Positions 26,239 to 35,385 of a stretch of 64,000 nucleotides of DNA are shown in pieces. The notes beneath the pieces are model-generated. The model was not told the DNA's origin. It did not search any database and worked only from the letters and a program-made list of their open reading frames with translations. This DNA comes from Kordia sp. SMS9 (GTDB lineage: Bacteria > Bacteroidota > Bacteroidia > Flavobacteriales > Flavobacteriaceae): positions 3,806,001-3,870,000 of the forward strand of contig NZ_CP031153.1 in the NCBI RefSeq assembly GCF_003352465.1, read 5' to 3'. The translations under genes were made by a program, and so were the position numbers. The number at the start of each line of letters is the position of its first letter. Position 1 is the first letter of the stretch.

Positions 26239-27282
26239 ATGAAGAAATTTAAAATCATTGGAATTATAGTAGTAATTGCAATTGTTGTGGTAGGAATCTT
26301 TATCTATCCAAAAGCTTCCATGTATTTCTATGGAAAAAAGACAGCTTCTAATACCGAAAAAATAGCATTCTACGTGCCAACAGGTGCTACTTTTGAAGAA
26401 GTTTTGAACGAATTGAAAGCAAAAGAAATCATTGAAAATATCGAAAAATTTCAAGAATATGCCACGCTTCGAAATCTAAAAGAAAGTACATTAGAAGCTG
26501 GAAAATATGTGTTTCCTAAAAATGTTCCATACAGTAAAGTCGTGGAAGATTTGCGTCAAGGAAATGGTGAAAAAGAAGCGCAAGTCACGTTTAACAATGC
26601 ACGAACGAAACAAGAACTTGCAGAAAAAATTGCGCTAACGGTAGAAGTAACTGCGGAAGACATCCTAAATTTGATTTTGGACGAAAATTTTACAAGCAAA
26701 TATGGTTTTACACCAACCACCATCAACACGATGTTTATTCCAAATACGTACAATGTGTATTGGGATATTTCCGCAGAAGATTTAATTGCGAAACTTGCCA
26801 AAGAATACAAACGTTTTTGGACACCTGAGCGAAAAGCGAAAGCCAAAGCGCTCAATTTATCACAGACAGAAGTTTCTACGCTGGCTTCCATTGTAGTGTG
26901 CGAAACGATTATGATGGACGAAGCTCCTAAAATTGCGGGTGTGTATGTAAACCGTTTGCGACGTGGAATTCCACTAGATGCCGATCCGACGTTGGTTTGG
27001 ATTTTGGGCGATTTTACCATCAAAAGAGTCTTAAACAAATACAAAGAATTCGATTCGCCTTACAACACATACATGTACAAAGGCTTGCCGCCAGGACCAA
27101 TTTACATTCCGTCTGTGCAATACATTGACGCTGTGTTGAATTATGAAAAGCACGATTATATCTTTTTCTGTGCGAAAGAAGACTTTTCAGGCTATTCCAA
27201 TTTTGCCAAAACAAATCGTCAACATGAAATCAATGCGCGTAAATATCACAAAGCGCTGAATGAACGTAAAATCTATCGTTAA
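26239..27282 (+). CDS. mltG: Endolytic peptidoglycan transglycosylase MltG
   Basis: The 347-residue protein has an N-terminal membrane anchor (residues 4-24, IIGIIVVIAIVVVGIFIYPK) and a YceG domain. The conserved ASIVxxET segment is present as ASIVVCETIMMDEAPKIAGV with the Glu retained, followed by YVNRLRRGIPLDADPTL and DSPYNTYMYKGLPPGPI. MltG cleaves nascent glycan strands and so helps set their length at the inner membrane. Its stop overlaps the next ATG by one base (TAATG), indicating coupling to the oxidase gene. Confidence 0.93.
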   Translation: MKKFKIIGIIVVIAIVVVGIFIYPKASMYFYGKKTASNTEKIAFYVPTGATFEEVLNELKAKEIIENIEKFQEYATLRNLKESTLEAGKYVFPKNVPYSKVVEDLRQGNGEKEAQVTFNNARTKQELAEKIALTVEVTAEDILNLILDENFTSKYGFTPTTINTMFIPNTYNVYWDISAEDLIAKLAKEYKRFWTPERKAKAKALNLSQTEVSTLASIVVCETIMMDEAPKIAGVYVNRLRRGIPLDADPTLVWILGDFTIKRVLNKYKEFDSPYNTYMYKGLPPGPIYIPSVQYIDAVLNYEKHDYIFFCAKEDFSGYSNFAKTNRQHEINARKYHKALNERKIYR

Positions 27283-28739
27283 TGGCAAACTACAACAGAA
27301 GAGACTTTGCAAAATTGGTCGTTTTAGGTGGAATTGGGTATACGGTTTTCGCGTGTGCAGAGGATGCTAAAAAAGAAAAACCAACTACTACAAAAACGAC
27401 TAAAGAAGCAGCGCCTACCATGCCTGAATTGCTGCCAGAAAACATAAAACTCTATCAAAAAGCAGATGCTGAATATCAAGAATTAACGGTTCGCTTTAAC
27501 AAACGATTGCAACAATCGCCCACATATATTGCACACTGTTTTACCACAAAAGGCGTGTCTGATGCAGTAAAATTCGCCAATTATAAAGATTTAAAAGTCG
27601 TTGTAAAAAGTGGCGGACATAGCTTTGAAGGTTTCTCGAGTAGCGACGATGGTTTGGTCGTAGATGTTTCTGCGATGAAAAAAATGGATTGGACGCCCGA
27701 TCACAGTCTCACTGTAGAAACAGGTTGTATCTTAAAAGAATTGTACGATGAAATGTTACCAAAACAACGCATTTTGCCATCAGGTTCCTGTGCTACGGTT
27801 GGTATTGCAGGCTTAACGCTTGGTGGCGGCTATGGTTTTTTTAGTCGCAAATATGGTTTGACTTGCGATAGTTTGCAAGCAATTACCATTGTAGATGGAC
27901 AAGGAAACATTCTTCACGAAAGTGGTACTTCTGCAATATTGAAAGCTTGTAAAGGCGGCGGAAATGGAAACTTCGGAATTGTTACAAAAATGCGATTTAG
28001 AACCTATCAAGCACCCAAATTCTTTCAGGCATTTCGTTGTAAATCGTATAAACTAGACACCCAAAGAGCCAAAGAATTACTGCAAACTTGGTTTCGCTAT
28101 ACCAAAAATCTTCCCAATACCGCATTTGCAGCTTTTGTGTTGAACGGGAAAACTTTGACGATTCTCATTACGAATTATTCTGATGACGATAAAGGTGTGC
28201 TAGAAATGTACAATGCGCTCAAAGAAATCTCGGATAAAGCCACGATTGGAAGCAAACGCCCGTTGGCAAAGGCATTGAAAACTTTTTACGGTGTGCAGCA
28301 TCCTATTTATTTTAAAAACGCTTGCGCGGGATTGTACAAAGATTTTTCAGAAATAGAAGGTTGTATAGACTATGTCATTTCCAAAGTCATTTCGTCTCGC
28401 GGATTGATTTATCAAGTGAATACGCTTGGCGGGAATATTGACTTGGAAGCTTCCGAAAAACGTTCGGTATTTCCACATAGAAGCTATCCGTATTTGTCAG
28501 AATTGCAGTCTTATTGGGACAAACCATCGCAAGAAGCTAGTAGATTAGCGGCGTTTCAAGAAGTACAAGATCGTTTCTACAAACACGGAATTCGCGCACA
28601 TTATCGTAACTATCCAGATATTAATTTTAAAGATTTTGAAACGGCTTACTACGGAAAGTATCTTCCAGAACTGAAAAAAATTAAACAACAACTCGATCCT
28701 GACAATCGCATTCAGCACCCGCAAAGTATTTCTGTTTAG
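27282..28739 (+). CDS. FAD-binding BBE-type oxidoreductase, Tat-exported
   Basis: The 485-residue protein has a twin-arginine-like signal (NRRDFAKLVVLGGIGYTVFAC) with a possible lipidation Cys. The FAD PCMH domain has VVKSGGHSFEGFS, whose His is the usual covalent FAD ligand, and SGSCATVGIAGLTLGGGYG, whose Cys sits where bicovalent berberine-bridge/GOOX-type enzymes attach FAD by a cysteinyl bond. The C-terminus has the BBE motif (YYGKYLPELKKIKQQLDPDN). Such enzymes oxidise sugars or alcohols with O2; the substrate is not predictable here. Expressed with mltG. Confidence 0.88.
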   Translation: MANYNRRDFAKLVVLGGIGYTVFACAEDAKKEKPTTTKTTKEAAPTMPELLPENIKLYQKADAEYQELTVRFNKRLQQSPTYIAHCFTTKGVSDAVKFANYKDLKVVVKSGGHSFEGFSSSDDGLVVDVSAMKKMDWTPDHSLTVETGCILKELYDEMLPKQRILPSGSCATVGIAGLTLGGGYGFFSRKYGLTCDSLQAITIVDGQGNILHESGTSAILKACKGGGNGNFGIVTKMRFRTYQAPKFFQAFRCKSYKLDTQRAKELLQTWFRYTKNLPNTAFAAFVLNGKTLTILITNYSDDDKGVLEMYNALKEISDKATIGSKRPLAKALKTFYGVQHPIYFKNACAGLYKDFSEIEGCIDYVISKVISSRGLIYQVNTLGGNIDLEASEKRSVFPHRSYPYLSELQSYWDKPSQEASRLAAFQEVQDRFYKHGIRAHYRNYPDINFKDFETAYYGKYLPELKKIKQQLDPDNRIQHPQSISV

Positions 28740-29226
28740 ATGCGTTCGTGCTTTTAGAATCTAGATCGCTTTGCTACTAGATGTTAGATCGCTCCGCTGT
28801 TAGACACGGCTTTGCCTGTTAGATTCTTTCATACAATGTTTGTGTTTTCTTTGAAACTTCATTTTCAAATTGAAGAATTTTCAAATTGACACATTGGGTT
28901 AGACCGCTATCGCTATTAGATATTAGATCGCTCGCTGTTAGATGTTAGACTCGGCTTCGCCTTTTAGCATTTCAGTTAGAATTTTCAATGTTTCTTAGCA
29001 CTTGACTAATACCTAATTCCCAAAACCTACTACTTAGTTCTAGCGAGATTTGTAATTTCGCGTAAAATTTGAAACTTTAGTGGTTCAAACAGGATTTTAA
29101 CGTCAGTTCGATATTACTTTTTCCAAACACCTAATTTCCCCATCAAAAAAGGGGTTTTAACTCTTTTGTAAGTATTTGATTAAAAGTAGTTTAGTGCAAT
29201 TGCTAACTATTTAAAACACTTTAATC
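28740..29226. other. Repeat-rich intergenic spacer (family C phrases)
   Basis: 28739-28975 is built from short repeated phrases such as TTAGATCGCTCCGCTGTTAG and GGCTTTGCCTGTTAGA, also seen at 36398-36490. It codes for nothing recognisable. The right part (29040-29226) is AT-rich and carries the promoter-like sequence for the next gene. Confidence 0.6.
29165..29194 (+). promoter_or_regulatory. Putative promoter of the helical 686-residue protein gene
   Basis: TTTG (29165-29168) and TAGTTTAG (29187-29194, one mismatch to TAnnTTTG) are separated by 18 bases, close to the Bacteroidota spacing, and lie 33 bp from the ATG. Confidence 0.5.
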
Positions 29227-31287
29227 ATGGCTATTTTCAAAAAAATACAGCAAAAGATGGATGAAGCTACTTCTATTTTAGAAATAGTTGGCATCGTTTT
29301 TAAGCGATTCAGTATTTTCTTTTCTGCAATTGAACAATTTCTTAAACCTATTCGTTTTTTGATAAAACTGTTGCGTAGAATTCTTACGAGACGAATTATT
29401 TCTATTATTAGAAGTATAAAGGCTGTCTTAGGAAGAGTAGCAAGATTTGCTGGACCTTTAAAGTTTGCGATCACTGTTTTAGAAAACATCTTGGGTATAT
29501 TTCGGAAAGTCCTAAAACCATTTGAAAATGCGCTCAAAAAGCTAAGTGCAATATTAAAAACGTTCAATCAACAACTTCGTCTTGCGAAACAAAGTGATGA
29601 ATACCAGTTTTTAGCAAATAATCTTGGTAGGATTTTAGCGAAAATCAAAGAGATTAATGAATTGGTTACACTTCTTGAAAAGCAACAAGAATGGATAGAA
29701 AAAGTATTTCCAGCGGCATTTTTAAATAAAATTAAAGCATTTACTGAAGCTCTTTCAGCTCCGATGAAAGCTATAAAAGCAACTTCAAAAAAAATATTAA
29801 AAGCCATAGAAAAATTCTTGTTGAAAATATCAGGTTACGCACCGATTGTAGCAACCTTAACAAAAAATACAGAAATATTAGAAAAATGGTTACAAGAAGT
29901 TGCGAAGTTGTCTAGCACACTTCTTTGGATTGTTAGACAAATAGAAATTGTCATTAGAAGAATTCCTTTCTTAGGATATATTTTAGATGTACTAAGTTAT
30001 ATAAGCGGCATTATTGATGCTATTATTGATGCTAGTGGAATTCGTGATTTATTAGAATATATCGTTAATAATAATGCAATTATTACTGCTGTAATTCAAT
30101 CAATAAATAAACTTATTGACGCCATTGATGATTTAATACAAGATTTTAAAGCAATATTAAACGACTTCATCAGTATTTCTAATGATCTTTTTAATTTGTA
30201 TGATATTTTAAAAAATTTACATGGCTTACTTAAATTAATCGCGGCTTATAAATGGTTTTTAGAATTCCACTTTCCAAATATTTTAGAAAAAATGCGTGAA
30301 GCTTTGAAAAAGTTGAACGATCCTGATTTTTTACCATTGACTTCATCTGACTCAAGTTCACTAACATTTATTGTGGAATCTGTTACCATTGGCGGACAAG
30401 GAATTGGAAACGATTGGGTGTTAAATTTTACAATAGGAGATGAAACGTCTGCGTTATGCGTCAATAATGAAGACAACAACACTATTGATGCACAACACCT
30501 CATACACCAAGAAACGGTTTTCAATGCACAACAAACATTTCAAAAAAGCATTCACATAAGTGCCACAGAATTGGATCCTGTCTACAATGATTATGGAGGA
30601 ATGGAAACTGCCGAAATCATTCAAATACATACAACACAGCAAGAACAACATTTTACTTTTTCTTTTGAAGTAAATGCTTCTGGTGGCGATCGCGGAGCAA
30701 AAGCTACGATAACTGTGAACCTTACAACAGTATTTACCGAAAACGAAAATATAGTATTGCCATTAAGTAGCGTTGGTGCTAAAAATAGTGGAATTAATCA
30801 TTTAGAACATGCAATTTACGAGTTGAGAACTAAAATGGGAACGATGCCATTTGCGCCAGGATTATATGCAAATATGAACGCGTTAGATGAGTTTTTGAAT
30901 ACTTCTGAATTATTAATAAATAAATTAAAAGTATTGGTGGTAGAATCACCAAATGACAACGAACAGAAAGAAAAGTTGATTGCTGAATTTTACAACTTAA
31001 TAACGTCAAGTCAGAAACAAATTATACCAGAACGCGCAGATCAGTTTGAAGCATCGTATTATATGGATTTGCAAAATGCGCTTGAAGTAGTGGAGAAGCC
31101 AATAGCGGAAACAATGGATGGCTTTCAAGAAGAAGAAGATGACTTTTGCCTATGTGATGAGTTGGAAATAAGTGATTTTTTAGAATCAGAAATATTTGAC
31201 CTTCCCGAAGAAGCCCAAAACTTTAATATAGATGCTTTTTTAAATTCTATAGATTTTGGAACATCAAATGAAGATGTTGATTCATAA
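29227..31287 (+). CDS. Large amphipathic-helical protein of unknown function with C-terminal beta domain
   Basis: The 686-residue protein has no signal peptide. Residues 1-370 are almost wholly amphipathic helices, rich in Ile, Leu, Phe and Lys/Arg (for example FLIKLLRRILTRRIISIIRS), with moderately hydrophobic stretches (about 245-275, ILDVLSYISGIIDAIIDASG). Residues ~375-505 look like a beta-sandwich (LTFIVESVTIGGQGIG, DWVLNFTIGD, ATITVNLTTVF). The C-terminal ~60 residues are very acidic. The arrangement recalls membrane-active or scaffold proteins, but I recognise no family. It is a single gene with its own promoter-like site and terminator. Confidence 0.75.
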   Translation: MAIFKKIQQKMDEATSILEIVGIVFKRFSIFFSAIEQFLKPIRFLIKLLRRILTRRIISIIRSIKAVLGRVARFAGPLKFAITVLENILGIFRKVLKPFENALKKLSAILKTFNQQLRLAKQSDEYQFLANNLGRILAKIKEINELVTLLEKQQEWIEKVFPAAFLNKIKAFTEALSAPMKAIKATSKKILKAIEKFLLKISGYAPIVATLTKNTEILEKWLQEVAKLSSTLLWIVRQIEIVIRRIPFLGYILDVLSYISGIIDAIIDASGIRDLLEYIVNNNAIITAVIQSINKLIDAIDDLIQDFKAILNDFISISNDLFNLYDILKNLHGLLKLIAAYKWFLEFHFPNILEKMREALKKLNDPDFLPLTSSDSSSLTFIVESVTIGGQGIGNDWVLNFTIGDETSALCVNNEDNNTIDAQHLIHQETVFNAQQTFQKSIHISATELDPVYNDYGGMETAEIIQIHTTQQEQHFTFSFEVNASGGDRGAKATITVNLTTVFTENENIVLPLSSVGAKNSGINHLEHAIYELRTKMGTMPFAPGLYANMNALDEFLNTSELLINKLKVLVVESPNDNEQKEKLIAEFYNLITSSQKQIIPERADQFEASYYMDLQNALEVVEKPIAETMDGFQEEEDDFCLCDELEISDFLESEIFDLPEEAQNFNIDAFLNSIDFGTSNEDVDS

Positions 31288-31301
31288 AACAATTTTAAAA
31301 C

Positions 31302-31338
31302 AAAAAAAGCGTCCAAGAAACTTCTTGAACGCTTTTTG
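31302..31338. terminator. Bidirectional terminator
   Basis: AAAAAAGCGTCCAAGAA pairs with TTCTTGAACGCTTTTT (one mismatch), lying between genes converging at 31287 and 31366. Confidence 0.9.
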
Positions 31339-31365
31339 TTTTAGTTGCCTAAAACTACATATTGA

Positions 31366-32250
31366 TTACTTTCCTTCTGCAGAAAGATTTTTCATTTCTT
31401 TTTCAATCATATCGTAAAATTGATCAATTTTAGGTAACACGACAATTCGAGTTCGTCTGTTTTTAGCTCGGTTTGTTGGTGTGTCATTTTCTACCAACGG
31501 AACATAAAAACTTCTACCTGCAGCAATTAATTTGCCTGGATCAACACCCAATTCTTGCAACACACGAATGATAGCTGTAGAACGTTTCACACTTAAATCC
31601 CAGTTATCCAGTAAAATATCGCCTTTTTTGTATGGAACATTGTCTGTGTGACCTTCAACCATACATTCAAAATCTGGTTTGCTCTTTACCACTTTCGCTA
31701 CTTTCGCCAATACCTCTTTCGCTCTTGATGTTACGTTGTAGCTTCCGCTCTTAAACAATAACTTATCTGCAATAGAAATAAAAACAACTCCTTTTTCAAC
31801 ATTAATTTCAATATCCGGATCGTCAATTCCAACGGCTTTCTTCAAGCTAGAAACAATTGCTAAGGTTACACTGTCTTTTTTGTTCAAGGCGTCTTGCAAA
31901 CGTGTAATTTTTAAATCTTTCTCTTTCATACTTTCTAACGACTTTTCAAGGTTTTCAGCACCTTTGGTCGTTAAAACAGTCATATCTTTTGTGTTTTCAA
32001 TCAATCCTTGGTTTGCTTCCTTTAAGTCGCTGTTTGCTCTTCTCAAATCAGCAACTTGTCCTTCCATCGCTTCTGCTTTTGCAGTTGCAGACGCTTTTTC
32101 TTCCAAACAAGCATTCAGCTTCACTGTAGCTGAGTTTAATAAATCTTTGGTTTCTTTGTAATTGGCTTCTAAATCAACGAAATCTTTTTTAGAAACACAC
32201 GAGGTTAATACAATGGAAGCGGTGGCTGCCAATAAAAGAATCTTCTTCAT
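31366..32250 (-). CDS. OmpA family peptidoglycan-binding lipoprotein
   Basis: The 294-residue protein has a lipoprotein signal (MKKILLLAATASIVLTSC, Cys18), a coiled-coil region (about 25-135, Ala/Glu/Lys rich) and a C-terminal OmpA/MotB domain (about 150-275) with LLFKSGSYNVTSRAKEVLAK, VEGHTDNVPY and NRAKNRRTRIVV, whose Asp and Arg bind diaminopimelate of peptidoglycan. It would tether outer membrane to cell wall. Confidence 0.92.
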   Translation of the reverse strand: MKKILLLAATASIVLTSCVSKKDFVDLEANYKETKDLLNSATVKLNACLEEKASATAKAEAMEGQVADLRRANSDLKEANQGLIENTKDMTVLTTKGAENLEKSLESMKEKDLKITRLQDALNKKDSVTLAIVSSLKKAVGIDDPDIEINVEKGVVFISIADKLLFKSGSYNVTSRAKEVLAKVAKVVKSKPDFECMVEGHTDNVPYKKGDILLDNWDLSVKRSTAIIRVLQELGVDPGKLIAAGRSFYVPLVENDTPTNRAKNRRTRIVVLPKIDQFYDMIEKEMKNLSAEGK

Positions 32251-32603
32251 AAGTCTGTGTTTTTATATAATTAAAACGGTTATTCAAAATTTTACCCAAA
32301 AGTATTAAAAATGCGAGGCATTATAAAAGTATTAACAAAGTTTTAATGGTATCTGCAACGCTTTTTTTAACATTCTTAAAAGAACTGACTTTTATTGAAA
32401 ATATTGTACTGAATGTACTTTTTGAGTGTAAATTTTCTATAAACTTGTTATTGAGGAAGCTATAAAAATATACTAGCTGTAGACACAATCAAAATTTGTT
32501 TTTTTATCTAAATCATTTCCTCAAATTAGGTAATTTGAGTTAAACATTTTCCTTTTTTTCCAAAATACAACTAACTTTAAGAAATTAACTAATCTAAAAT
32601 ATC
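32251..32603. other. Divergent intergenic region, no distinct element resolved
   Basis: This 353-bp AT-rich spacer separates the OmpA lipoprotein gene (minus) and a small peptide gene (plus). It must hold both promoters. AACTAACTTTAAG near 32568-32580 is a weak -7 candidate for the plus gene. It does not contain the words shared by the 6939 and 11494 promoters. Confidence 0.4.
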
Positions 32604-32792
32604 ATGAAAAAAAGAAACTTAAAAAGTTTAGACCTAAACAAAAAATCCATTTCAAAACTACAAGACAACGCTGTAAAAGGTGGAACTTGGGTGACTATTT
32701 GTGATTGTGTCGTATCGGTTGGACCACTTTTATGTGGAGCAACAAGTGTATTTCAAAAATGTGCTGCGGCATGTCCGACATTGCCAGAATAA
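32604..32792 (+). CDS. Lanthipeptide-like (RiPP) precursor peptide, orphan
   Basis: The 62-residue peptide has the leader MKKRNLKSLDLNKKSISKL (LxLNKKxIxxL) and a double glycine at 26-27 (AVKGG). The 35-residue core has five Cys (34, 36, 45, 54, 58), Ser and Thr, and a hydrophobic tone (CVVSVGPLLCGATSVF). It is a full match to the leader type of the genes at 6939 and 11494 but with a more hydrophobic core. No lanthipeptide synthetase or transporter is adjacent. Confidence 0.8.
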   Translation: MKKRNLKSLDLNKKSISKLQDNAVKGGTWVTICDCVVSVGPLLCGATSVFQKCAAACPTLPE

Positions 32793-32873
32793 AATGATGA
32801 GAAGCTGTCTAAAGAGAAGGTGTCACAATTAAAAAGTGAAACATATTACTTTTTAGGCAGTTTTATTGAAAAA

Positions 32874-33695
32874 TTACAAAACCTTTTTCAGTTTCCATTT
32901 GTTAGGTGCAAGCATGACCAATTTACTCCTGTTCAAACGGTACTTTAAGCGAAATTCTACACGATCCAATGCTATCCAATCTGCATTTGCAAGCGAAGTA
33001 TCTGTAGAACCTATCCTTTTAGAATTTAAGATGAGCGTATCATTTTGATTCTCCCAAATACCTTCGGAATATTCAATAGTATTCTTTTTTTTAATTTTCA
33101 ATCTAAAGACTCTTTCATCTGTGAGAGTCAATTCAATTTTGGAACGATGTTCACCTTTTCCTTTAAATGTTCCAAAATAACGACGTGTTGTGTAATCGGG
33201 ACGTTTGATTTGCAATAATTGATACATTTTTGTGTTGAAAATTTCAATAAAATCTTCATCATAATGCCCATCGGTACATCCATGACAGAAATTCAAGTAG
33301 GTGATTTTTATAGTGTTTAAATGAATTGTTTCCATTGAATTTTCTCCACTACAACCTTTATAGCCACCAGATTGCCCCATCAAAATATACTTTCCTTCTG
33401 CATGCAATGCAATCGCCAATTTTTCAACTTTTTCATCCATCCATGCAATTTCTTTCGGAGTAAATTTTGCAAAATGCTTCAAACGATAATGAAGCCTTGT
33501 AGTTATGATTGTATTGAAAGCTACTTCCGAAATACGAATTTCAGGATTGTAAATAGTGTCTTTTTCAAGACTTTTGGGAATATAATTGAGAAGTTTGTTG
33601 TAACGATCTAATGTTTTTTCAGAATTATCTTGTGCTTTAAGTGACGAACTCAAACACAGCAAAATGATACAAATTGTTTTTATGAATAAATACAT
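32874..33695 (-). CDS. Secreted hypothetical protein
   Basis: The 273-residue protein has a signal peptide (MYLFIKTICIILLCLSSSLKAQ). The mature part has no repeats or motif that I recognise. Three Cys cluster at GCSGENS and FCHGCTDGHYDEDF, where Cys/His could bind metal or form disulfides. The C-terminal half reads as beta strands (GEHRSKIELTLTDERVFRLKIKKK). It starts 1 base after the GT2 gene stop (operon). Confidence 0.6.
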   Translation of the reverse strand: MYLFIKTICIILLCLSSSLKAQDNSEKTLDRYNKLLNYIPKSLEKDTIYNPEIRISEVAFNTIITTRLHYRLKHFAKFTPKEIAWMDEKVEKLAIALHAEGKYILMGQSGGYKGCSGENSMETIHLNTIKITYLNFCHGCTDGHYDEDFIEIFNTKMYQLLQIKRPDYTTRRYFGTFKGKGEHRSKIELTLTDERVFRLKIKKKNTIEYSEGIWENQNDTLILNSKRIGSTDTSLANADWIALDRVEFRLKYRLNRSKLVMLAPNKWKLKKVL

Positions 33696-33696
33696 T

Positions 33697-34686
33697 TTAT
33701 AAGTCAGAATAGTGCTTTTTTCCTTTCATGAAATAGGAATACACAATAGATTTCTGACCAAAATACTGATTTTGTTGCTGCGTTCCACGTTTTTTAACCA
33801 TTTTTGGGAAACGTGCATAAAAGTGAAAATGTGCTTTGATGATGGAAGCAAAGTGTTTAAATTTCAACTGAAACAAAAACTGAATCGCCGCAATTCCATC
33901 CAATACCAAGCGTGAAAATATGATGGAAACTATTTTCCCTTTCGGGAGATTCTTCGCCAACATGCACAGCGAGTTTCTAAAGTTCAAGTAGGTTTTTTGT
34001 GGATTTGTACTTTCTAAGGTTGCACCACCAACATGATATACCACACTTTCGGAAATATATTTCGTTTTATAACCCAAATTGAACGCACGCCAACACAAAT
34101 CAATTTCCTCTTGATGCGCAAAAAAGGCTGAATCAAAACCTTTTAGTTCTTCAAATACATTTTTCCGAATAAACAAACATGCGCCCGAAGCCCAGAAAAT
34201 TTCCTTATTGTCGTTGTATTGTCCCGTATCTTCTTCTAAAGTATGAAACATACGTCCGCGGCAATATGGATAGCCGTATTTGTCAATAAATCCGCCAGCG
34301 GCACCAGCATATTCAAAATGTGTTTTTTGTTTAAAATCTAGAATTTTTGGCTGAATGATCGCCGTTTCTGGGTTTGATTCAAATTCCGATCGAATAGGAG
34401 CGAGCCAGTTTTCAGTAACTTCAATATCAGAATTTAACAAACAGAAAATATCTGCTGACACTTGCGGAAGTGCGTCATTATAGCCTTTGGCATACCCGCC
34501 ATTTTCTGCATTGCGTATGATGTTGACAGTGGGAAAATTAGCTTCAACATAGCCTATGGAATCATCTGCGGAAGCGTTATCCGCCACATACACCGTTGCA
34601 TCTTTAGAAAATGCGACGACTTTGGGTAAAAACTGCGCCAACAGTTCTTTTCCATTCCAGTTGAGTATGACGACGGCGATGTTCAT
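33697..34686 (-). CDS. Glycosyltransferase family 2
   Basis: The 329-residue protein has the GT-A signature: VVILNWNGKELL at the start, VYVADNASADDS, the NAENGGYAKGYNDAL loop, CLLNSDIEV (DxD-like metal site) and AHQEEIDLCWRAFNLG (the conserved ED region). This is the rhamnosyl/dTDP-sugar-type GT2 group working on surface polysaccharides. The C-terminal ~60 residues are basic and may contact the membrane. Its acceptor is unknown. Confidence 0.9.
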   Translation of the reverse strand: MNIAVVILNWNGKELLAQFLPKVVAFSKDATVYVADNASADDSIGYVEANFPTVNIIRNAENGGYAKGYNDALPQVSADIFCLLNSDIEVTENWLAPIRSEFESNPETAIIQPKILDFKQKTHFEYAGAAGGFIDKYGYPYCRGRMFHTLEEDTGQYNDNKEIFWASGACLFIRKNVFEELKGFDSAFFAHQEEIDLCWRAFNLGYKTKYISESVVYHVGGATLESTNPQKTYLNFRNSLCMLAKNLPKGKIVSIIFSRLVLDGIAAIQFLFQLKFKHFASIIKAHFHFYARFPKMVKKRGTQQQNQYFGQKSIVYSYFMKGKKHYSDL

Positions 34687-34770
34687 GTTTTTGAATGCTA
34701 AATTTTAAATGCTGAATGTTAAATTATACATGTTGAATTAGTAATTATTATTTAAAAATTAATATTTCCA

Positions 34771-34817
34771 AGTACTTCTCGATACAAATTTGTTACACAA
34801 ATTCACTCGAAGTGACG
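34771..34817. repeat. Dispersed intergenic repeat, family A (short copy 3)
   Basis: AGTACTTCTCGATACAAATT ... TTCACTCGAAGTGACG keeps both ends of family A but lacks the central TGAGCGCAGTC part. Confidence 0.6.
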
Positions 34818-34878
34818 TTTTTTAAATTATGAATTATACATGTTGAATTTTGAATTGAAAATACATTTTACCAAAACC

Positions 34879-35325
34879 TCACAACTGATACTCTGGAATT
34901 TCTCGTAAAAAATGATACTGTTGCGCTTCGTAATCCATGGTGCAATAATAATGATGCATTCCGTTGGTGACCATTAAATATTCCGCATTTAAAATTAGGT
35001 TGTAGCGCGCAATTTGATCAAAAGTTTCCTGATTGATCGTGATGGCGCTTCGTTTACATTCAACCACTAAAAAAATACTTCCATCCGAATTGAAAATTAC
35101 AATGTCGTATCGCTTTTTTAAATCGTTGAATGTGAGTTCTTTCTCAACATTTATCAAGCTGATCGGATACTTTTTTTCTTGCATCAAAAATTGCACGGTA
35201 TGTTGTCGTACCCATTCTTCGGGAGTCAACACCACAAACTTTTTCCGAATCGCATCAAAAATATAGATTTTATTTTCCCTATTTTTGAAGCGGAACGAAT
35301 ATTTTGGAAAATTCAAGAGTTCCAT
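34879..35325 (-). CDS. HsdR-N-type PD-(D/E)xK nuclease domain protein
   Basis: From MELLNFPKYSF the 149-residue protein matches the type I restriction enzyme R-subunit N-terminal domain (HSDR_N_2). YDIVIFNSDGSIFLVVECKR carries the PD-(D/E)xK core with Asp74, Glu89 and Lys91, and FDQIARYNLIL is the Q-motif helix. It is a small stand-alone domain without helicase or DNA-recognition parts, common in Bacteroidota and of unknown role. An upstream ATG would add 12 residues but reads toward the holA promoter. It is divergent from holA, 60 bp apart. Confidence 0.8.
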   Translation of the reverse strand: MELLNFPKYSFRFKNRENKIYIFDAIRKKFVVLTPEEWVRQHTVQFLMQEKKYPISLINVEKELTFNDLKKRYDIVIFNSDGSIFLVVECKRSAITINQETFDQIARYNLILNAEYLMVTNGMHHYYCTMDYEAQQYHFLREIPEYQL

Positions 35326-35385
35326 AAGCACAAAACTAACGATTCGTGCATCGAAAAGCAATACAATTTCACATTTGTAGCAATA

